Of a stretch of 64,000 nucleotides of DNA, positions 32,059 to 44,000 are shown in pieces. Made by a program: the position numbers and the translations under genes. Origin of the DNA: Reticulascus tulasneorum (Eukaryota > Ascomycota > Sordariomycetes > Glomerellales > Reticulascaceae); the NCBI GenBank assembly GCA_001557505.1, contig LSAX01000003.1:2666001-2730000 (forward strand). The letters are read 5' to 3'. Positions within the stretch are counted from its first letter, which is position 1. The number at the start of each line of letters is the position of its first letter. The notes under the pieces are model-generated. The model had not been told where the DNA came from, made no database searches, and saw only the letters and a list, made by a program, of their open reading frames with translations.

Positions 32059-32912
32059 GACGAGTCTGATGGGTGGAAAACACCATCGTTCTTCGGCAGC
32101 ATTTCTAACAATGGTGATGACAGGGAGCACATGAGATGTAGGTACGAAATTCAGAAGTGGCGTGGCGGCAAATCTCTAGGGGATGCGTTCGCGTCGAGAT
32201 CTACCAACAAACTTCCCGCGCTGCCACGGGTGAATCATACCCTGTTCCAACAAGCCACTCAGAATGAGGATCTCCCAAATTGGCGGGCAGGTGTCGCCTT
32301 GCTGCAAGGGCCCGTTTCAGTCGAGGCAGGCGTTTACCGCGCGAGTAATTTGTCCATGGACATTTCCCAGCCAATAACCGCAAACTATTGTCGGTGAATG
32401 GGCCCCCCGATTTTGTCGCGATAACTTCATCTGTTGGTAGACTTCTCCTCGCACAGAAATGTATGCAGTTGAAAGTACACCAACAACGCTTCTTGGTAAT
32501 CTCCGCCCAAGAAATGGACGCGATTCCCCCCGGGTCGTCTGTCTAAGCCTGATCCGTTACAAGTTCCGATGGCCAGGGGGAAATGGCCTTGCTGAGGATC
32601 TTGGATTCGTCGCTCATAATGTCGCTTCCAAACCATCGGGTCCTGATACAAAATCACGAAATAGTTGACAACAACTTGCGTGTGCGTACTAGAAGACTTG
32701 TGTTACTTCAGCCCATGCTTGCCAGAGCCTGACGGGTAAATCATCGTAAGAGATGGCTACATATTGTTATCTCCTCCCAAGGCCACTTGAGCCTTACTTT
32801 GCTGTGCTGTTAGCCTCCGGTAGTCCCTCTCGCACTATCCCTCTATGGTTGCTTCGCCTTCGTGATCCTTAGCTGCTTCTGGCTCAGTACAAGACTATCA
32901 CCCTTAATCCCC
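32059..32912. other. Divergent intergenic region
   Basis: About 850 bp holding the promoters of two divergent genes. Open frames here have no initiator or family match. Confidence 0.5.
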
Positions 32913-34098
32913 ATGATGTTGGACATCGGGACTCTACTCCTTCTATCCGGAATTATAAGCCCACAGCTGGTCGTGTCAGCCAGTCCTTGGGCTTGGGATC
33001 GAGCAGGTGTTCTCTTATCAATGCCACGTCCTACTCCACCCCCCTCGAAAAACGCAACGTTTGCCCCCGAAGACCTCAGAAAACGACAGTTCGTAACCGA
33101 GTTCTCGACATGTGGATACTACGAGGGCGACTTGACAAAATCTCGCACAGCAGACGAGGGCTTCAATTGCCGAGTAGATACCGCGAATGGCCTCTGGGGT
33201 TTCTGTCCGACTACGGTCATAGCTGCTAGCGATTGTGGTCTCGCAGGAAACTGTGTTGACAGCCACAGCTGCTCTAACGGTTGTGGGAAAACAGGTACCC
33301 GAACAATCACCACCTTCACATGGTGAGCAGCCTGGTCGGCGTCGCAATGAACATCCCCGCTAACCTCTGAGTAGCTCAAACACAAAGCAGTTCTGCTCGA
33401 CAGCTATTCTGACACTCGGACCTGACGTGGCCGTCTCTTACATCGCTTGCGGGAACACCGCTGTTACGGAAAACCTCATTCTAAGCCCTCTTGCAAACAG
33501 CGCTAAGACGACGACCACAATAGCTCTCAAGCCCACCTCTACTCTAGCTTCAACCACAACTCCAGCTGGAGGATGTGGGCTGGGCAAGACTTCTTGCGGG
33601 CTTGGTTGCATGCCCATTGGAGGTACGTGCTGTGAAGGTAGCACCTTCTGTCTCGATGGCCGTTCCTGTATTCCAGGGGGTTGCTCAGGAGACATATCGT
33701 CTGGCACTGCGTCCCCTTCAAGCCCCCCATCTTCGCCAGCAATTTCAACTACGCCGCCAGATAGTTTATCTTCAAATTCTGGAGGCGCATCCTCTTCAGG
33801 TTCGACAAGTAATACTGGAGCTATAATTGGTGGAGTTCTTGGTGGGATCGCCCTCATATGCATTACTGCAGTCGTAACAGTGTACCTCTTTCGACGAGAC
33901 AGACGCAAGAAACAAAACCTCATGGCATCAGGGGAAGCGCCACCAGGATATGGCCCGACGCAAGCGCAGGCATTTCTAGGTGAGCACCACCTGAGTTCGC
34001 AAACAGAAAAGTCGCACGCGGTTTGGGGCCTAGCAGAATTGGCAGGAGACCTGAGGTCGACTGGGCCTGCCGAGCTGCCAAACCGGCCATACCTATGA
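32913..34098 (+). CDS. Cys-rich single-pass cell-surface protein
   Basis: Two exons, 32913-33322 and 33375-34098 (377 residues). The first 28 residues form a signal peptide (MMLDIGTLLLLSGIISPQLV...). The ectodomain has a Cys-containing region with FSTCGYYEGDLTK, RVDTANGLWGFCPTTVIAAS and GNCVDSHSCSNGCGKTGTRT. A second Cys cluster follows (CGLGKTSCGLGCMPIGGTCC), then a long Ser/Thr/Pro/Gly stretch likely to be O-mannosylated. One membrane helix (GAIIGGVLGGIALICITAVV) is followed by RRDRRKK and a short cytosolic tail. The layout resembles fungal wall-stress or Mid2/Wsc-like sensors, but I cannot name a family. The start is the first of two adjacent ATGs before the signal peptide. Confidence 0.82.
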
Positions 34099-34553
34099 GA
34101 TTTGATAATTGGAGTTCAGCATGACATGCCAGTGGCGTAAGTGGATGGTCACGGGCACGGAATCGTGAGAGACACTGTTAGCGCGGCGTATTTGGGGGCT
34201 ACTACACGTAACTTTGCGGACTATCGCAGTTTCCGTAGTGCTAAGCGTGTTAATTTGAATGTGTCAGTGAGAAGGCCGTTGAATCATTGAACTGGAGATT
34301 TGATGACATGTTTGGTCCCTTGGGCTATCAACCTCCATACTTCAGACATGCCTATCCTCATCCATGTTGTCTGGAAATAGCTCTTACATCGAGAACTGTC
34401 CATGACGATTGAACCACATCTCCGGATTCGCCTCAATCTTGATGCTGTTTTTCAATGATTTCTAAATCAGCCGGAACTCCGTGTACCTTTCCATGCAGCC
34501 ATCCATGAATCCATACCAGCCAGCGTGCCTGCCTGATTACTCAAACAAACTAC
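34099..34553. other. Convergent 3' region
   Basis: Gap between the surface-protein gene and the carrier gene. No coding signal. Confidence 0.5.
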
Positions 34554-35786
34554 TTATTCATCGTCCAATGTGTCCACATGTCTCTTGATGAACTCGTACA
34601 CCGAGAAGAAGAGCGCATTCACAGCACAGGAGCGGCCCATTGACACTCCGAGTCCGCGATACATGTGCCGCTTGAAGAACTCGATTTTGGGCGGTGGCTC
34701 CACCTCCTGACCTTTTGAGTACAAGAGCGAATTGCGTTGGTATATACTCTTGGCCGAGTCGATCGGGTCTTTTCCACATGTGTTAGCACATATAAAAACA
34801 ACGACGGCGTCAAGCACTTACAGATCATTGCCCAGGACACTATTCCGCAAAGGCCTCCAGATAAGACGACAGACAGTTTGTTGGCCGTTGGGTGATCGCC
34901 ACTCAAAGTAGTCCCAAGCTGTTTGCCGCTCTCATACACCATAAAGTAAATGGCGGTGCCCAAAGTATCACGTACTGCATTTGTTAGTCCATCCCATTTC
35001 GGTATGGGGGTCGACATGTCATCGAGCGCTTACATATGTGCAAGTTGAAGCCTGTATACAGCCCGAGGACTCCACGATGCCGGATAATGTTTGACATTGT
35101 CTTGAATGTTCCCTTGTTTTGGTAGCTGGCAGCAACTGCGTGGCCGTTTGTTGCGCGGCAGTTTGCTTCAGCAAGCTTCTTCTGATCAGACAGCAGAACC
35201 GAGACCTGAGCGCTGAGCTTGGTCAACTCGAACGGGCATGCTATCAAGGTAATGATCGATCCAGCGGTGGCGCCGGCAACCCCAAAACAGCCGATAGAAT
35301 AAAAGTTGGGGTATGTGCCTTTCTTGTTGACGTGGGCCATAGCATCGAACCCGGTTGCTTGTTTGATCCAACCCGAGTAGACATACTTCGATCGTTGATA
35401 AATCGAAAACGAAACGGTGCGCACGATTGTGATACTAGCCATTGGAGCAGTCACGCCTAGATTCATGGGTCAGAATATGATACGACCCTCACCACACGAG
35501 CGGCGAAGCTTGGGATCTCACCTCGGAAGAATCCTCTCAGATGCTCTGTCTGATATGTATGCCTGACGCAATCGAGGAAGCCGTTGTATCGGTACGTCTG
35601 CATGCGGGTCTTCACACTGTCCAGGGGGAAAGCAACGGCAGTGGAGAAGATGCTGGATGTACTCGCAGCGATTTCGGTGCGGTATCGCTTAACCAGCCTC
35701 TTGGGCCTCTCTTGTTGAGGCATGGTCTGAATTGATGTCTGTTGGGCCTGAACATTTTGTCTTCGGTACTCGGGCTCAGCGGGCAT
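34554..35786 (-). CDS. Mitochondrial carrier family (SLC25) transporter
   Basis: Four exons on the minus strand: 35786-35522, 35456-35034, 34974-34822 and 34768-34554 (351 residues). Three carrier repeats are marked by P-x-[DE]-x-x-[KR]: PLDSVKTRMQ, PFELTKLSAQ and PIDSAKSIYQ, each preceded by a membrane helix. The downstream halves (GFFRGGVTAPMASITIVRTV, GLYTGFNLHILRDTLGTAIY and YRGLGVSMGRSCAVNALFFS) fit the even-numbered helices. The protein is longer than the usual ~300 residues because of an N-terminal extension of about 30 residues and a loop in repeat 2 (SDQKKLAEANCRATNGHA). The substrate cannot be told from these motifs. It probably sits in the inner mitochondrial membrane. Confidence 0.92.
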
Positions 35787-37331
35787 GCTTCTTGCAATTG
35801 GGGTGTGGCAACGCCTTAGACGGTGATCTCATTTGAGATCAGGGTCCAGAGCGTGGTCGCGATACGGCCAAGTGCTAGCGGGTGAAGGTCCATCCAGAAG
35901 AAGGTCGTCACGGGCACCGGTTTTCTGAATTGGGGTGAGGGACGATAGATAAGGGAGGGCGGAGAAGCGATGTCTCGAGATGACTTTGTCGGCCTGGGGA
36001 CAAGAAGGGCTTAACCCCCGAATGTTGAACTTGTCGTACCAACTAACATGGAATAGAGGGTTTGCGTTGGAGGAAGAAGGAAGAGAAGAATATGATGGTC
36101 AAGAAGGAGAAGGAGTCTTTACTAACTACCTACCTAGGGATTGCGGGGTCGGCAGAGACAGTATTAACGAGGAAGCACTGATTGGCATCGCCCCATAGCT
36201 CCACCAGATTGGCAACCTCTTGGGCAGATCTCCCACTAACTTATCTGGTGCCTCAGCTCTGTTAAGTTCCCCGCCAAATTACTGTGGAACCCCATGACGG
36301 GCGCTAACAGGAAGACCCCCCCTTCCCCCAGCACTATCACAAGCCAGTTTCTGGAGAATTTGACTTTCATTCCGTACAAAACCGTCCAGTTGTTACCTGG
36401 GCATGCTCGAGAAGAACTCTATGGCCTCCGCCAGTCGTTAACACCAAAGTAACGCACGATCTTTGTTGATCCGATCTACCTACCCAATATAGAATATGGA
36501 TCAAACCTACATTAAACCTCCCAAGACCGCCGAGAACGTCAAAGCTGCCCCATATTGGGGGTTTGGTCTGGTTTTATCTCCGCTTATGTGTAACAACGTC
36601 ATTGTCTGCCGGTGTTAGGCACTCCCACGAGATCGACGCCGAATCCCATTCCGACGTGGCATTGAGAGGGACCCCGAACCCGTGCATTCTCTAAGCAGAG
36701 TGCCAAGTTTCAATTAAGCGGGCTCTTCCCATATTAGCACTGCATGTGAGATGCAGTCGACTAAGGTAAGAATCAGCACCACGACTCGTCAACGGGCGTC
36801 GCCAACTGCGGTTCGGCAAACACCTTCTTCCTGGCTCCTCCAAGCCAAAAACACAACGGTGCGTGATGGGCTGCCGCCAATTATTAACCAGTCACAAGCC
36901 AGCCATAACCCGCCCATTATACCGTAAAACCCCACGTAGCTGCAGATCATGCTTTTTTGTTGCATCCAATAGCCCAGCCGTTCCTCGTTATTGCGGAAGC
37001 TTGTCGGATGCTGCTGCCAGGGACCGAGCTTGACGCAATTACCGTCCATGCCATCGTCTCCTTGGTGCCTAACTTCAATGGAAAGACGCGCCAGAGCAGG
37101 TATCGTGCTTCAGTTTGGCCGAATAGCTTGAGTCCAGCCTCTCAAGGTGGCATTACTGTGGTGGATGGCAATATTCCATGTGATTGCTTGGTCCGCCGAA
37201 GGAATTAGCAGCCATTCGCCGATATACTTGACTGCGAGTTGAAGTTGGCCGAAGACGAACACAGTGAGATTCACTTGTTGTAGCTATGCGAGCAAAAGAA
37301 TGAGTGACACGGCTCAATCTTCTGTTCATAA
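35787..37331. other. 1.5 kb intergenic region
   Basis: Carrier promoter and LYR-gene 3' side. TACCTACCTAGGG near 36128-36140 is one of several such motifs in this window. Nothing coding could be supported. Confidence 0.5.
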
Positions 37332-37798
37332 TTATCTCAAACGTAGGCCCATAGTCTTGTTGAGCATAGCCAGCGTCAGATCATAATGATTATACGCCTC
37401 ACTCTTCATAATCTCAGCAGCCAGGGACCTGATTACTAGTCAGTACTCGAAGCTCGACAACATTCATACGACTTCTCATTGACTCACGGGGCTCCATGCT
37501 CCCTTTTCCTCTTTAAGTGAAGCTTCCACGTCACGGCGTTGGCCGAATCTTGCCGATGCCACGCAGTCCTGAGCAGATTCTTCAGAATCTTATGCTCCAG
37601 GCCTGTTTCCTTCGCCGCAGCCTCTAGGAACCATATGGTTCTCTTAATGCCTTCCTCGTCGTACTGCGCCTCCTTTTCGCGAAACGCTCGTCGGAGCTGG
37701 TCGCGTGCTGTGTATCTGGCCGGTTTCGAGTACTGGACTGCGCGGAGGAGACTGCGGTAAAGATGCCTATAGGCAAGTATCACGTCTGCTTGAGACAT
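37332..37798 (-). CDS. LYR/DUF1763-type small mitochondrial protein
   Basis: Two exons on the minus strand, 37798-37488 and 37428-37332 (135 residues). The N-terminus is LYR-like: MSQADVILAYRHLYRSLLRA, then VQYSKPARYTARDQLRRAFR and EEGIKRTIWFLEAAAKETG. Read unspliced, the frame ends at HGAP. A GTGAGT donor at 37487 and a TAATCAG acceptor at 37429 instead continue it in phase to SLAAEIMKSEAYNHYDLTLA and MLNKTMGLRLR. I recall that C-terminal block as typical of the DUF1763 family. LYR proteins usually serve as small assembly or iron-sulphur transfer adaptors with acyl-carrier protein in mitochondria; a specific target is not evident here. It is divergent from the uL3m gene, 272 bp away. Confidence 0.85.
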
Positions 37799-38070
37799 TT
37801 TGAGAATGGCCGAGAACAATTAACTCATCAGATAGTTCGGGTCCTCGATGTTCATTAAAGTTGATTTTGCTTCCTTGAGTTCCGAGGGTTGCGTTGGTAC
37901 GATGTAAGAGTCTTGGTGAGTTGCAAGGGGATGAGCTAGAACTTGTGCATGGGCGCACGGACCATGCAAATGAAGATGCCTTGTCCAAACCTCAATTCAA
38001 CCTCATAAAATTTCCACTCCAAACCACCAACCATCATCCGACGCCAATTGCGTAGCTAGAACACAGCGAG
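37799..38070. promoter_or_regulatory. Divergent promoter, LYR protein and uL3m
   Basis: 272 bp between two start codons of mitochondrial-type genes, a likely shared promoter. No specific box was identified. Confidence 0.45.
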
Positions 38071-39066
38071 ATGGCACCCCGACTGCCACCAAGCTGTCTT
38101 CACCTCACAGTCTTTCGCACACCAGCCTCCTCCCTCCTCCTCCCACGCACCACCAAACGCGGTGTCAAATACGGCTGGTCGACAGCACCACCCCGAAGCA
38201 AGCATGGCCGCTTCAACCAGCGCACCGCAGGCCTCCCGGCCCTAACGACGGGCCCAGCTGCGGCTCTTAAGCGCAGGGAGAGGACCACGCCGCTACGCGC
38301 CGGCGTGCTCGCCATCAAGAAGGGCATGACCGCCATGTTCATCGGCAAGAACCGGACGCCGTGCACAATATTGCAGCTGGATCAGGTCCAGGTCATCGCG
38401 AATAAGACTCGGGAAAAGAACGGATACTGGGCGGTGCAGATTGGGGCGGGCCAGAAGGAGCCGCGGAATGTGACCAACCCACTGCTCGGGTACTTCGAAG
38501 CCAAGGGCGTGGCGCCAAAGAGACACCTGGCAGAATTCAAAGTGACGGGCGAGGAAGGCCTGTTACCGGTAGGCGCCCAGCTGCAGCCAGACTGGTTCAA
38601 GAAGGGACAATACGTGGATGTACGGTCGAATAGTCGCGGTATGGGCTTCGCTGGTGGTATGAAGAGACATGGTTTCAAGGGACAAGGCGCGTCGCACGGT
38701 AACTCCCTCAACCACAGGACCATCGGTACGACGGGTCCGTCGCAGGGCTCCGGTTCCCGAGTCATGCCAGGAAAGAAGATGCCGGGTAGGATGGGGAATG
38801 AACAGGTCACTGTGCAGAACCTGACTGTGCTGAAGGTGGATAACGAGCTGGGGATCGTGGTTGTCAGCGGCTGTGTGGCCGGGCCGAAGGGGTGCATGGT
38901 CAAGATACAAGATGCCATCCTCAGGAAGCGCCCTTCGCAGTTCTTCCAAGAGAAGAAAACCACGGAGCTATTGGAGGCGAATCCCGGTACTGAGCAGAGG
39001 CTGCAAGAGGCTAGAGAGAGGCATCTTGAGTTGAAGGCCATCAGACAGGCGAAGGCGTCCCTATGA
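38071..39066 (+). CDS. MRPL9: Mitochondrial ribosomal protein uL3m
   Basis: Single exon, 331 residues. Residues 1-65 are a basic, acid-poor presequence (APRLPPSCLHLTVFRTPASS). The L3 fold starts at LRAGVLAIKKGMTAMFIGKN. The L3 signature region is complete: RGMGFAGGMKRHGFKGQGAS, HGNSLNHRTIGTTGPSQGSG, RVMPGKKMPGRMGNEQVTVQ and NLTVLKVDNELGIVVVSGCV. L3 sits near the peptidyl-transferase centre of the large mitochondrial subunit (yeast Mrpl9). The C-terminus is a charged helical tail. It converges with COA1 within 125 bp. Confidence 0.95.
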   Translation: MAPRLPPSCLHLTVFRTPASSLLLPRTTKRGVKYGWSTAPPRSKHGRFNQRTAGLPALTTGPAAALKRRERTTPLRAGVLAIKKGMTAMFIGKNRTPCTILQLDQVQVIANKTREKNGYWAVQIGAGQKEPRNVTNPLLGYFEAKGVAPKRHLAEFKVTGEEGLLPVGAQLQPDWFKKGQYVDVRSNSRGMGFAGGMKRHGFKGQGASHGNSLNHRTIGTTGPSQGSGSRVMPGKKMPGRMGNEQVTVQNLTVLKVDNELGIVVVSGCVAGPKGCMVKIQDAILRKRPSQFFQEKKTTELLEANPGTEQRLQEARERHLELKAIRQAKASL

Positions 39067-39189
39067 GGCGTCCTTTAACCGTTTTTGTACTATACATGTT
39101 GTACATCTAGACATATAGAGGGTTCCAGGGTCTGGAATGGGAATGTCAAGACTAGTTGAAAAACCACCACTACCGATGCAGTTGTGATT

Positions 39190-39887
39190 TCATTTGACCG
39201 TCGTCTGCCTAAAACCCCTCGTCGCTGGCGAAGGGATCTCGTCGTCTTCCTCCCCAGCGACATCAATCCCCTTGAACGGATCCGCGCCCTCCAGCAGATC
39301 AATCTTCCTTCCATCCGGCGTCTCCAAGCTCCACTCCGTCGTCTCGAACAGGCCCCGGTGCGAGGGCCGATGGCTCGCGAACCTCATGATCGCCGCGTTG
39401 CGCGACCCCTTCACCCAGAAGTAGATGTTGATCCGTCCGTGCAGCTGATTCATCTCGCCCCGGATCCACGGAATCTGGTGCAAGAAATAGATCTCGTCGC
39501 CGAGGTACTCGCGCGCTTTCGGGGATGTGCGCAGGGCGTAGAGCGCGGAGGATACGACGGGGCTGGAGGATTTCTGGTAGTTGAAGATCGCGACGCTGCA
39601 ACCTGCTATTATGAGGGCGAAGAGGGGGAGGGTTCTGGACCAGCGGAATCTCTGGGCTTCAACATCTAGTGGCACAAGTCAGTCGCTTGATGGCCTGCTT
39701 TTCTAAGTTGTGGCCTACCTGGTAGCTCTCGATCGGCTCTTCTGTCCAGCAGCGGCCCTTCGCCAATCCGTGGTGCTGGAGTCAGCCATCTTCTCTGAAC
39801 CGCAGTGTTGCTAGGTTGTGAGATCCGCAGTGCTGTTGAGCTCCTCAATGACAGAAGAGCTCTCCGGGTTATGGCTCTAGACATCAT
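39190..39887 (-). CDS. COA1: Cytochrome c oxidase assembly factor COA1
   Basis: Two exons on the minus strand, 39887-39719 and 39665-39190, phase 1 (214 residues). The Arg/Ser-rich N-terminus (MMSRAITRRALLSLRSSTAL) is a mitochondrial presequence. The mature part has one membrane helix (TLPLFALIIAGCSVAIFNYQ), then the Coa1 domain: ALYALRTSPKAREYLGDEI, IPWIRGEMNQLHGRINIYFW and VKGSRNAAIMRFASHRPS. Coa1 works with Shy1 in early Cox1 assembly in the inner membrane. The tail is acidic and lower complexity. Either of two adjacent ATGs could start it. Confidence 0.9.
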
Positions 39888-40196
39888 CGCTGCGATTGTT
39901 GGTATTGCCTCATGAGGAGCACAGAATGCATATGTCGTGTTCGCAGCCTTCGATCAGATCATGAACGCTGAACCAAGACTGGTACAAAAATTCCGGTGGA
40001 TCGAGCAAGCCCCCGGCGTCCTAGCCAATCACATGCACGGACCCTTGACAGTTTGCCAGCTGTCGTCATAATAAGGCTGAGAGCCTTCGCAACATCGTGT
40101 CATTGCCTGAAATCGACATTCTTATCCTACTGCCTTCTAGGCAAGTCTTTGCTGTCCCAACCACTGCCCTCCTTTCAGTTGTCAAATCTGCTCAAC
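39888..40196. other. Divergent promoter region
   Basis: 309 bp between the COA1 start and the start of the small membrane protein. No coding signal. Confidence 0.45.
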
Positions 40197-40910
40197 ATGG
40201 AAGACATCAAAAGTACGACAGCGCGGCTTCGGCGAACATTCCACTACCCAACCGATGAAGACTCGGCCGACTCCCAACCAGATGCGATGGATGAAGAAGG
40301 TAGCCACCAAGATCAGAATCTCCGCCATAAAATCCGCAACTGACCATGTCCAGAACAGGAGCAGCTGATTCAAAAGCTCCACGAAGAAAACGAAGCCCGA
40401 AATCTCCAGTTCCGCCAGATCCTACTCGCCCTCCCGCTTGCTACCACGCTGCCTTACCTCCCCTCTCTCTTCCGCGCAACAACCTTCCTACTCTCACTAT
40501 CAAGCATCTCGTCTCTCCTATCCACCGCGTTCTTGCTCCATAAACAGCCGCCCGAAGTTACGGGCATCGACTTGCTCGACCGGTGGAGCCACCCGAAGAC
40601 GCCATACCACAGCCCCAACCACTCGACCGTGGCGCTAGGCTCGCGCCAAAGACGAACTTCTTTCTCGTTTACGGATCACAAATCCCCGTTGGAGCGTTAT
40701 TTGCCTTACTTGAATATGGGCCTCTGCTTGCTACTTGCTGTGATGGGTTTTGTAACACACTCTGATTCCGGACATCGTTTGCCTATCATTGGACTGGGGT
40801 GTCTACCTGCGCTTGTTTACGCAGTCACCCTTGTGGCGAAGATGGTAATGGGGAGCGTCGATCCAGAGAAGGAGTTGGGAGGTTTAAAGTATGAGTACAA
40901 AGGCGCGTAG
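40197..40910 (+). CDS. Small multi-pass membrane protein, unknown function
   Basis: Two exons, 40197-40299 and 40354-40910, phase 1 (219 residues). The soluble, acidic N-terminus (RTFHYPTDEDSADSQPDAMD) leads into QEQLIQKLHEENEARNLQFR, then a hydrophobic segment long enough for two helices (ILLALPLATTLPYLPSLF and TFLLSLSSISSLLSTAFLL). After a polar loop come two more hydrophobic stretches (YLNMGLCLLLAVMGFVTH, LPALVYAVTLVAKMVMG). It ends KYEYKGA. I do not recognise the family; a four-helix ER or organelle membrane protein is a reasonable description. The exon join is supported by frame and by the continuous charged helix it makes. Confidence 0.8.
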
Positions 40911-41059
40911 TGGTCGCGATTGAAGGTGTAGAGCGTTAACGAAGATACGAATCAACGCATCGTTTGTCTAGCATTGCAATTTTATGATACCCACTTCTAC
41001 CCTTTACAAAAGCGCATGTGCATTTCTATTGCATGTTCCGACCGAATAATTACAGTTCT

Positions 41060-44000
41060 CTACACCTCTATAGTATCGTTGAAACGCAGGACGCCATGAC
41101 TTTTCAGTACGCCGTCAACTCCATCAGGCAACCGAGGAAAAGGATCAGCAAGGGGGTGAACAGCGGTGGGTGCTTCAAATGACTTGTCCGTCACGAGTGC
41201 CAGTCCATGAGACTTGATTGAGCCCACGAGCGCAGGGACCATGTCCTATATACAGTTAGCGATGAGTTCCTTTAAAGCGTCGAGGAGTAATCACGAACCA
41301 GTAGCCGAGAACAGCAGATCAGGCCCATGAAGTTGTTACTTTGCGCAATCCTGACTACCTCCTTGATCGAAGCTGATCTGCGCCCATTACTCTGGATCAC
41401 ATCAGGGGCAGACATGAAGTCCTGGCGGCCCAAGTCATTACACAAGAAGACGGGAAAGTTCGGCTGCTTCCAGTTGAGAGCCGTGCACAAGCTCGGGTTG
41501 TAAGAGCTGAAAACAATTGACCGAACCGCCTCGAGGGACTGAGCTCGCTGAGTTCGAGCATGGTCGAAAACAGTGGTCAAAATGGCGTCGACAAAGCTAT
41601 TAATGTCCAGCGCTGGGCCGAGCACTTGAGTCTTTTCCTCCTCGGGTGTAGGATATAGTACTTGGAGGTTGACATGCATACCATGCGGAATCAACGCAAG
41701 TGCTTCGTTCAGCGGAATGCCAGCCGTTGCCAGGGTGCGATGAACGTCTGCAATAGCATCCAGTGGTTTTGATGACAACGAAGACAGCTCGTTTCGACTC
41801 GGACTCCGCGCCGTAATCGTGGTGAACTGCTCCACAGTCAACCGGCACAATGGTATGTCGATGCCACCACAAGGTATTGTCCAACGCGGCCACAATATAG
41901 GAACACCATCACTAGAATGCTGAACGAACAGCTGAACAAAGTCGCCTGACAAACTCGAGCCCGTAACAAAGGAGGTTGGGTGGCGATCGAACTGACTCGT
42001 CGCTTTCCAGTAGGTCTCAAAGTCAGTGATCTCCAGCGGCCTCCCATTGAAAGGTTTGATGACCTGAGTTTGGAAACTTATTTGGCCAATGGCACGGAGT
42101 CGTGGATCGAAAAGGGGAAGACAGCATTTCCCAGTGCTGCTAAATAGAGCCTTGAATGTGTTCGGAAGTGCCACGGTTTTTGCAATAACTTTTGCTCCAT
42201 ATGTAGGGAACACATCGAAGTCTAGGGTGAAGGAGTCCAGGTCATCAATCTGGAAGGAAACAAGCCGGGTGTCTTCCTGGAAAGGTAGCATAATATTCTT
42301 CGGTATTAGGTCGGAGAGCTTGGAGGATATTGTTAGTCTCGCAGCAGGATACTTGCTGTCGTGGAAAAAGATCAGGGGCTGGTCTCCATCCTCAAAATTA
42401 ATTTGCACTACGGTCTTCGTATCGAGGAAGTTATGACCATAACGCCTCAGGGGGATGATCGGGGGAGGAAGCTCCAGGATTGGGATGGCATCAGGATCCA
42501 ACGCCATAGGACCAGGTGCGCTGCTGCTCATTGGACCTAACGGTTGGCTAGGCTGGGTGATAAGAGGACTTGCTCGCGCTTGCGTATTATATGGCGTGAG
42601 TAGCCGCATGCATTCCAAATGGCCCTCCCAGGCTGCGTAGTACATGGCAGGAAGGTCCTTTTCATCGAGGATGTTAGGGTCTGCCCCAACGTCGAGCAGT
42701 GCCTGCAAACAGGGCACATTCCCTTCACTCGCAGCATGCACCAGAGGTGTCCAGCCGTAAAGCTTATCGATTTGGTCCAGATCCGCACCATAGTGTTTGA
42801 GCAGAAGCAATAGCTGCGGCGTTTGGCCGGATCGTGCAACTAAGTGCTGAGGATACAGCCCTTCGGCGTCAGGGAGAATTCCAGCCCCGTGCTTCAGAAG
42901 AAGTTCCACAGTTGCCAGAGAACCATGTTCGCAGGCGAGATTCAAGGGTACATGATCGGCATCCGACTTGGGGTCTATACGCGCAGATTTTGCGAGCAGC
43001 ATTCCAACGCATTCGAGGTGACCGTGTATTATGGCATGGATTAGGGGAGTGAAGTTGTCGTGGTCTATTAGATCGATCGTGCTAGGATTTGCTGCATGCG
43101 GGTCAGCATAACCAATCTAGCCAAAGGAGTTTAAGACTTCAAACGAACCATCGAGAAGGGACTCGAGCATGTGAAGTCGACCATGCATACTAGCATAGTG
43201 CAGCGGCACCCTCCCGTATACATCGGTGCGGCTAACCGAAACTCCTTTGTGCAGCCCATATTCAAGCACGAAGGCGTTGCCGTATATTGCCGCTTGGTGT
43301 AGGCAGTTGCGCTCATTTATGTCATCTTCTGACTGGACGTCGACCAGGCCCGTCGTAAGAAGGACTTGCAAAGACTCTTTAGGTGCTTCGTTGATGGCTG
43401 CTAGGAAGGTCCGTGTGACTCGTTCCAATAAGGAGACGTCCGAGCCTCCAGAAGAACTGGTTGCAGTCTGCATTCGCACTAGCAAATCCTTTAGAGATTC
43501 GAGGTTGCCTGATATCACAGTATCGAGAAGAAGTGTGTCGACATCGCCCTCATCAGTACCTAGAAGGTGCTGGCTGCTCACAATATGATCTGCTCGAGTC
43601 TCGAATACACCATGGTCGCCCTCAGACCAGGCGCCTAGTTCCTGTAAACTAGTTGTGGCTTGATCGGAAAGCTCGCTGATGACGGGAGCATTGAAGAAAG
43701 GTTGTACTTCGACCGCTCTTGAAAGATAGAGCTCTTTCGTCTTGGATTTGGAAGTCTTGTCCCACTTCTTCAGGATCTTTGAGAACGCGGTGCCATTTAT
43801 CTCAACAAATTGCTGCAGCTTGTTCAGATCCGTGGCAAATTGTTGGAAGCCTTCCTCGAGGGTGGTGAACTTGGCAGATCTCCTAGAGATGTCTCGGCCA
43901 CCGCGTGATTGCAGTACCTTCTTCTTGTCAAGGAGGGTTTTGAGCCGGATCTTGAGCTGTGGGGATGGCTTAGTACGGTTGCAGAGACCGGGTCAAAGGA

